This document shows, in pieces, positions 57,790 to 64,000 of a stretch of 64,000 bases of DNA (position 1 is its first letter; every line of letters starts with the position of its first letter). Below the pieces are notes generated by a model. That model did not search any database and was not told the DNA's origin. It saw only the letters and a program-made list of their open reading frames with translations. The translations under genes and the position numbers were made by a program. This DNA is from Ampelocalamus luodianensis (Eukaryota > Streptophyta > Magnoliopsida > Poales > Poaceae), in contig CM070617.1 of NCBI GenBank assembly GCA_036346255.1, positions 310,001 through 374,000 of the forward strand, in the 5' to 3' direction.

Positions 57790-59072
57790 AGTCCATGGTA
57801 CGGATGTTTTGGCAATTTCTTCCTTAATTTGCACCAAAGCCGAACCTGGGCCCCAATCAATGCACGAAAGGGACTTAATTTGTTTCCAGGCTACTCGTCG
57901 TAACTTTACTTACTCAAGGTCCCCTCCCGGATGTGTATACATACATACATACATACATACGTGAGAATGCCCTAGGTGTTACAGATACCATGAAAATCAT
58001 CGGTGTAAAAGTTTTAAAAAACTCGCCCTCTGTCTCTCTCATGTTGTAACTATGCCTACACAACACGAGGACAGGATACACAGTCAGTGACAGTGATCTA
58101 CGACCCTTCCAAGAAAAGCAAGTGAAGTGCAAATCCAACACAAGGACTTCAATAGGAGAAGATTCTTCGCACTCTTGCGGCTAAAGGTTTTGTCCTCCTC
58201 CTCCTCCTCCTCCTGCCGCTGCTGCTGCCTGGTTTCTTCCCTTCTGGCTGGCTGGCTGGCTGGCTGGCTAGCCTGACGCTGTTTCAGATTGCGATCTGAA
58301 ACAGGCTGCCTAGTTTCTCTCGGTTTCGGATGAAGATGACAAGGGCTTTGTGTATATCTAATCTACCTACATGATCATGTTTGTCAACGTGCGGCGGTCT
58401 GTTAATTGGCACTACATATGTTCTTTTGTGTTTGAGCTTTGTCTACCACACAATTAATACCAAGTTACCAACGATTGAAACAAACATTGTTCTAGGATGA
58501 AATCCTGTCTCTATTTACAAATAAATAAATACTCTGCTCAAAATACAAACCCCCCAAGAGCTGCTAGTGCAAGTAAGTAATACCCACTAACTGGGCTTTA
58601 CAAAAGATATATCGAATTCAACGTCTCTTTAGATATATCAAAAGCCAAATGGGCTACGATCCATAACCAAAAAAAAAGGAGCTAAACACCACAACTTGAT
58701 AAGTCGTCCCATCGGAGCAGCTCACAGTGAGTAAACTAAACAAATGGTATTCATTTGCCATGTATAACCAATACTCCTCTGAAAAGTCTTGTCATACATA
58801 AATTATATAATATTAGTCCAAGAAATTGGTATTGATCCACAGCTGTGCACTCTACATTTGAAGATAAAAACTGGTATTACAATGGTAAAAAGGGTTAACC
58901 AAAAAATATACATATAAAGGCCCTTCCAGTTCAGCAGTCGGTTATAATTAGGCTACATCACGTATATATGGTATATATATATATACTAACTAAGCTAATA
59001 TGGTTTCACTTCACAGGCAAGGCAATAATATTGTGGTGCATGTCTGTTAAGTAGATAGACAGATAGATGTAA
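57790..59072. other. Intergenic, with a strong hairpin
   Basis: No gene. It holds an 11-bp perfect stem CTGTTTCAGAT/ATCTGAAACAG with a 4-nt loop (58279-58304), a CTC repeat (about 58192-58214), a GGCT repeat (about 58245-58268) and ACAT repeats near 57941-57960. The right end is probably the 3' UTR of the phospholipase gene. Confidence 0.5.
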
Positions 59073-61537
59073 CTAAGGACTTGCGGAGGTCGTGCTCTTA
59101 CTTGTCAAAGACGATCTCATGGTTACAATTGCAGACTCATCTGCGCCTAGCCGTTTTGCCTGCCTGCTCGCCTGCAGAAAACCTGTGATGGCTCGTCTCA
59201 CATACGCATCAGCCTGCTTAACTGTCATCTTTTTCTGAGTCTCCTGAGCAAAGCTCGTCAACATGTAGTCGCCATTCAAGAACCCTGCCAGTTCAACGAG
59301 CTCGCGCTGGAAATCTGAGAGCCAGCTATCTTCTTTTGCTGGACTTGTTCTCACAAATGGCACTTCTGGTAAAGTCTCTGTACAGATCGATAACAACACA
59401 GTTAGTTTCTTCACATTAATTGTAAGCACTTTAAACCACAGAGCATCCTCAAGAGGACTATGAAAACTAATGCACTAGTCAATTGATTTAAACACAATTC
59501 ATGGTCTTTAAGCAAAAGTAGTACATTTCTTCAATCAAATCTACTGCTGACAAACATCCCCCCAGGAAAGGAGGTCGCAAATACGGCGCCTATAACTAAT
59601 TGAACAACATAGTACCGCAGTTAGCAAATGCTATCATGCATGTAGGATGATATCATCAACCTTGTAAATTTTTGTTAGTACCGTCCAGCATCCCAAGTTG
59701 TGGTTCTTTCACTTGTGGAATATAGGTAAGAAACAATGCAGGCAGCACAGGGGGCAAGATTCTGGACCCTATCAACTCTTTGAAAACCGTCAGGACAATG
59801 TGATACGAGTATGATGAGTAAGAGCGTTAAGAGGGTATGTACTCTGATTTAACGATATGCTGCTACCAATGATTCTTGCTTATCTACACATTATTGTCAC
59901 ATACAGTAGATCTGGCTAACATTAATCAGCATCAAGTAAATGCTAGCTTTCAATATATATGAAGCTGTTCATGAAAACTGCAAATTAACCTCACTTAACC
60001 TGTTAAATTATAAAGGTAGCTTGGTCTCCTGTACTGTGCAAGTGTTTACAGTGAAAAGAAGAAACAAAGTAGTAGATGGCGGTGGCGATTACCTGGGCAG
60101 TCTGTTCTTGGTTCATCGAGCTCGGTGAAGATATGCTCAAACGTGCCGGCCCATGCATCCCTTTTAGTCAAGAAATCCGACCTGAGGTTGAAAATCTTCT
60201 TGATAGTCGCTGGAATCGAAGAATGTTCATATTCTGATGTCTCAGCAGGCCCATTTGGACGGCCTACGACTGAATTAATTGCCAAATTAAGATATGTGCA
60301 TGTTAGCACTGCAGGCAATTAGCATCAATTACTAGCAAGCAAACATTGATCATGTAGAAGCTAGCATAGCATTACCTGTGCCCTTTTTGATCCATGGTGA
60401 GACCATGATTGTTGGCACCCTGACCCCGAGGCGGTCGAACTTGAAGAAGAATGGGAGCGGGCCCCTGATGCCGTCGGGGCTGGGCACGCCGACGTTGGGC
60501 GTGGCGACGTGGTCGTAGAAGCCGCCGTGCTCGTCGTAGGTGATGATGAGCAGGGTTTGGTTCCACTGTGGGCTCGCCCGCAGCGTCTCGTACACGTCCT
60601 TGACCAGCCTCTGCCCGTTGCCAACGTCGTGCGCCGGGTGGTCGTCGTCGGCGGGCGTGCCGGTGAGGTCGAAGTACCTGGGCTCGATCACCGACAGGCT
60701 GGGGAGCCTGCCCCTGCGGGCGTGGTCCCTGAAGGCGGCGTCGTAGAGGTGGAGGCTCCGGGCGACGTTGCGGACGGTGCGGAGGTTGCGGTAGAAGAGG
60801 GTGGTGGGGATGGTCTTGAAGTAGACGGCGAAGTCTCGGCGGTCGTCGCGGAGGGAGTCGAAGATGGTGCGCTGCGGGTAGCCGCGGAGGAGGTTCCACT
60901 TGTCGTGGGCGACGGCGCCGTGGGAGGTGGCGGAGTAGAGGAACAGGCGGTTGGGCTGCGTGGGTCCCGGGATGGAGGAGAACCAGCGGTCGAAGACGGC
61001 GAAGTCGGAGGCGAGCGCGGAGAAGGCCGGCAGGAGCGACGGGTTGAAACCGCGCATGACGGCGCCGGAGAGAAGCGCGTTGACGGAGAGGGCGCTGCGG
61101 ACGAAGCCCGACATGGAGGGCGGCGGCGGAGAAACAGAATCGGGGGTGGTGGAGTTTGGGCGGAAGCCGAAGACCTGCTCGAGGACGTCCTCGAAGGAGT
61201 GGCCTGGGTCGTCGGGGACGACGAGATCGGCGTCGGCGGAGACGCACACCGGTGTTGCTGTTGTTGAGGACGAGGAGTTGGATGAGTTGCACTCGGCGCC
61301 GGTGAGGCCGTCGACGGGGAGGCCCAGCAGGCGGCGCATCCAGCCCAGCATGTGGTCGAAGGAACGGTTCTCCAGCGCCAGCACAACGACGTTCTTTATC
61401 GGGCTGGAGCCGGCTGCTTCATTCGCGGCCGCGGCGTTGCCATTGCCGGCGAGGACCAGGACGAGGAGGAGGAGGAGCAGCGTTGGCAATGGCATTGGGA
61501 GAAGGGGGTGGTGGTTGCGGGGTGATCCCAACCCCAT
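59073..61537 (-). CDS. Non-specific phospholipase C (phosphoesterase family)
   Basis: Three exons on the minus strand, 61537-60376, 60269-60093 and 59377-59073, 547 residues. Plant NPCs hydrolyse phosphatidylcholine and related lipids to diacylglycerol and a head group. The N-terminus has a hydrophobic core at residues 17-31 followed by GNGNAAAANEA, a secretory signal. Phosphoesterase motifs: ENRSFDHMLGW (56-66), then PGPTQPNRLFLYSATSHG, LPSLSVIEPRYFD and the TYDEHGGFYDHV block. The C-terminal part (exons 2-3) contains SIPATIKKIFNL and a helical tail. It is nearest to the secreted NPC1/NPC2/NPC6 type rather than NPC3-5; that assignment is tentative. Exon 1 is very GC-rich, giving long antisense shadow frames. 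Confidence 0.94.
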
Positions 61538-61819
61538 CGCCGGCGAGCAATGGTTACTCGGCCGAGCCTGATTAGATTGGAGAAGAGGAGGGCTAGCGGA
61601 CGAAGAAACGAAAAGCTAGATGGGGATGGGCTGGCTTCCTTTGGCGGCATTCGGATCTTCAGGCCATGGAGCCACCTGCCCTGCTACACTCACTCGGGGG
61701 AGTCAAGTCACAGTCACTCCTCCATCGCCTCGCCTGTGACTGTGAGCGAGAGAGACGCTCGCTCGCCACGCCACCTCTACTTATGTTCGCAACAATTTCT
61801 CGCGCTGCTGCCGCAAGTT
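61538..61819 (-). promoter_or_regulatory. Upstream region of the phospholipase gene
   Basis: Only about 280 bp separates the start codon from the hAT-like element. It contains GTGACTGTGAGCGAGAGAGA-type sequence. No clear TATA box was recognised on the minus strand. Confidence 0.35.
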
Positions 61820-63350
61820 TAGGGTCACGAGCCAGCTCGGCTCGCTAAGGTTCGACTCGGCTCGAACTCGGTTTCTTAATGAGCCGAGCTGATCTGGCAA
61901 AAAAACTCGTTTTGTTAATGAGTCGAGTCAAGCTGGCTCGCGAGTTACCCGTTTAACTCTTCGTAGTCGTAAGCCGAGCCCGATGATCGGCATCATCCTA
62001 GCGGCAGACGGTGCAACCTAACCTAAGGTTCTTCCCACCCCGCCCCGATTCCCTCACTTTATGGCGCAACGCGCCGCCTTGGCCGCCGCACTCGCATGAC
62101 GGTTGTCTCGCGCGCGCCACCTCCGTGTTGGAACAAACCAAAAGAAAACATGGATTTTGGTGTTGGCGCTTTTTCTTATTTGTGCTCTAAACTCTCCGAT
62201 TCCCCGATTCCCGCCCATAGACTTTAACTCGGCGCGCATGCACTCGGTACCACGCGATCGATACCGCACCTAAACTCGGCGATTATCTAACAATCACTCC
62301 CGGTAGTCCCGCACCCCGCTTCCTCCTCTTCCGCCACCTCTCTTCCAGAAGACGGTGGCCTAGCGCGCGCGGCCTCCTCTTCGATTTTCGACTTCAAGTT
62401 GGTTACAACTTCAACTTGAGTAACACGACTTGACTGCGCTCTTGCCTCCGTCGGGTCCGGCCTCCGCTCGACCAATAGGAAGAGCGCCATGCCTCTAGCC
62501 GCCAATCCGTCCGGTCCCGGACACAACTTCCTGAGAACGCGACATAATCTTGAACACAAATCGCTCTCGCCAGCCCTGCACCTACTGCTCGGTCCGGCCT
62601 CCCTCTTCCGCCTAGAATATCCTCAGCTCTAGCCCTTGATTTTGGTGTTTGCGCCTTTTTCTTATTTGCTTCTAAACTCATCTTACATGGCTTTTGATTC
62701 ACAACTAAACTCTCTGCCTCATAGGTTTGTTTGCCGAATATTTACATGTATGTGGAGTTTAACGAAGTATTCATCAACAGACTAATGTATTGTAACTTAA
62801 TTTAGGCATGGTAGTATTGTGAAATCTACAATTCCCTTGAGTAATTTATGTGCCTCACTGGAATTCTATGGATGTTTATTGATGATTGTGATTTGTGAAC
62901 TTGTGATCTACATGCATGATTTGTGATATGGACTGTGTGGATATGATTTATGAATGCTATAAATATTTATTGATGATTGTGAACTTGTGAACTTGTGATG
63001 ATGATTTGTGATATGGACACTGCATGGATGTTCATGGCATCTATAATCATTTTGTTGTTGTTGTGTTTAGTTCAAAGAACACTTGCTACTCATGAATTGT
63101 CATGCATGTGTTTGGTTGAATAAGGCATGTTTGGGTGGTCAATGGTTGTTCTTTACATCTGCTTTCTGAAAATTTCAGGAAATTTTAAGATGTTCACTAT
63201 GTTTATTGATAACGAGCCTAACGAGCCGAGTTCGAGCTTTTTAACGAGCCGAGCCAGGTGTTTTGCTTATTTTCTTAACGAGCCGAGCCGAGCTCATTTT
63301 CTTAACGAGCCTTACCGAGCAGAGACGAGTCAGCTCGTTATCCACCCCTA
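61820..63350. mobile_element. Large non-autonomous hAT-like element
   Basis: 1,531 bp with inverted ends TAGGGTCACGAGCCAGCTCG and, read inward from the right, TAGGGGTGGATAACGAGCTG. Flanking octamers CGCAAGTT (61812-61819) and CACATGTT (63351-63358) match at 6 of 8 positions. Both subterminal zones are packed with GAGCCGAGC words. A phrase TTGGTGTTGGCGCTTTTTCT recurs in near-identical form about 485 bp later (62158 and 62640). No transposase seen. Confidence 0.7.
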
Positions 63351-64000
63351 CACATGTTTATTGTTGGACGAGACGACAACTAGAGATGACCCTACGTTTT
63401 CTCCTAGGGTGTTCGACTCTATTTCACTCCTATAGCTACGAGAAGTCACAAAGATCAAAGTCTCAAAATCACAGCAGAAGATTTGAGTTAAAATCAAGAA
63501 ATTCAAATGTTAGACCATGTGGCGAGGTCTAATATATTTTAGTTGATGAATAATTGACAATGTTGGGTACTGATGTTATTTGAGGTGTGTGTGGTGTGTG
63601 AACTTATGTCGATTAATTGGGAAGCTAGGAAAATATGTTGTTTTGGTCTTTACATGTGCAGGGCAACTCGGAGGCGATCGTGGTCTACGACGGTGACCGG
63701 GAGATGACTTGGTGCGAAGTCATGGTCCAGAGGGTCGAGGGTGCTGGAGGAGACGGTCAAGCTCGAGTTGAGGTATATGGAGATAAAAAATAGATGATGC
63801 GTGTTGAAGCTACAGAGGTGCAGTTCGGAGGCTACGACACGTGATAATTTTGGGTGTCCAAAATTGATTTTGTAACTTGTTGTAAAAGCTCACGTATTGG
63901 GCCTTAGAACTATTGGACCGTACGTAGGGTTTAGATGCCAACGTTGGAAGGCATTAGGGTTGGTATAAGTACTCTCGACAGAATAGAATAGGGTGGGCGT
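63351..64000. other. Right edge, probable transposon sequence
   Basis: No gene established. 63655-63790 reads as a short open segment (EAIVVYDGDREMTWCEVMVQ) that may be the end of a transposon or gene fragment. 63900-64000 (TATAAGTACTCTCGACAG) looks LTR-like but its partner would lie outside the window. Confidence 0.35.

Noticed and set aside
60509..61571. 252- and 206-codon plus-strand frames
   Set aside because: Antisense shadows of the GC-rich phospholipase exon 1, with no recognisable domains.
1..64000. tRNA, rRNA or organelle-derived insertions
   Set aside because: None recognised by reading; a tRNAscan and organelle BLAST would be needed to exclude short ones.

Overview
The window is nuclear DNA of a grass, most probably rice (Oryza). 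It has intron-bearing plant genes with GC-rich first exons, plant-only families (a DYW-type PPR protein, DUF3339 proteins, a non-specific phospholipase C), and dense MITEs, hAT relatives, copia and gypsy-like retrotransposons and a plant LINE. The species is an inference; no marker in the window fixes it.

Left part (1-14,530). The 3' end of a DYW PPR editing gene (+) is followed by a complete M48 metalloprotease gene (+, 8 exons). Converging on that is a complete snurportin-1 gene (-, 7 exons). Next come decayed mobile DNA: a hAT-like MITE, a broken copia element, a GRF zinc-finger remnant and a 5'-truncated LINE.

Middle (14,570-38,610). A 5.7-5.9 kb block carrying one three-exon gene is present twice in direct orientation (A 14,572-about 20,245; B 32,726-about 38,610). 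The gene encodes a filamin repeat, a CCCH zinc finger, an RRM and an RS domain. Both reading frames are intact and about 97% identical by eye. The 12.5 kb spacer is nested transposon DNA. A minus-strand copia element was split by a 969-bp hAT element, an 832-bp solo LTR and a 3,427-bp solo LTR; two of these have exact target-site duplications and the 832-bp LTR has a 4/5 match. A second copia fragment in the opposite orientation abuts copy B.

Right part (38,610-64,000). A chloroplast-type small J-protein gene (+) has a 567-bp foldback element in its intron. A seven-exon gene of unknown function (+) has E2F sites upstream and a duplicated 88-bp exon. Two DUF3339 small membrane-protein genes (-) lie about 5 kb apart. 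A phospholipase C-like phosphoesterase gene (-) has a hAT-like element upstream. Between these lie a Helitron-like AT-rich repeat region, further MITEs and a TRIM-like LTR pair related to the solo LTR at 24.4 kb.

The genes form no pathway; this is ordinary plant gene-island order. The most unusual signals are the recent duplication with its transposon-filled spacer, an array of short hairpins with a conserved loop and varying stems in the U3 part of one LTR family, and the E2F-associated gene with the duplicated exon. Splice sites were chosen by hand from reading frame, GT/AG (or GC/AG) signals and family knowledge; no transcript data were available.
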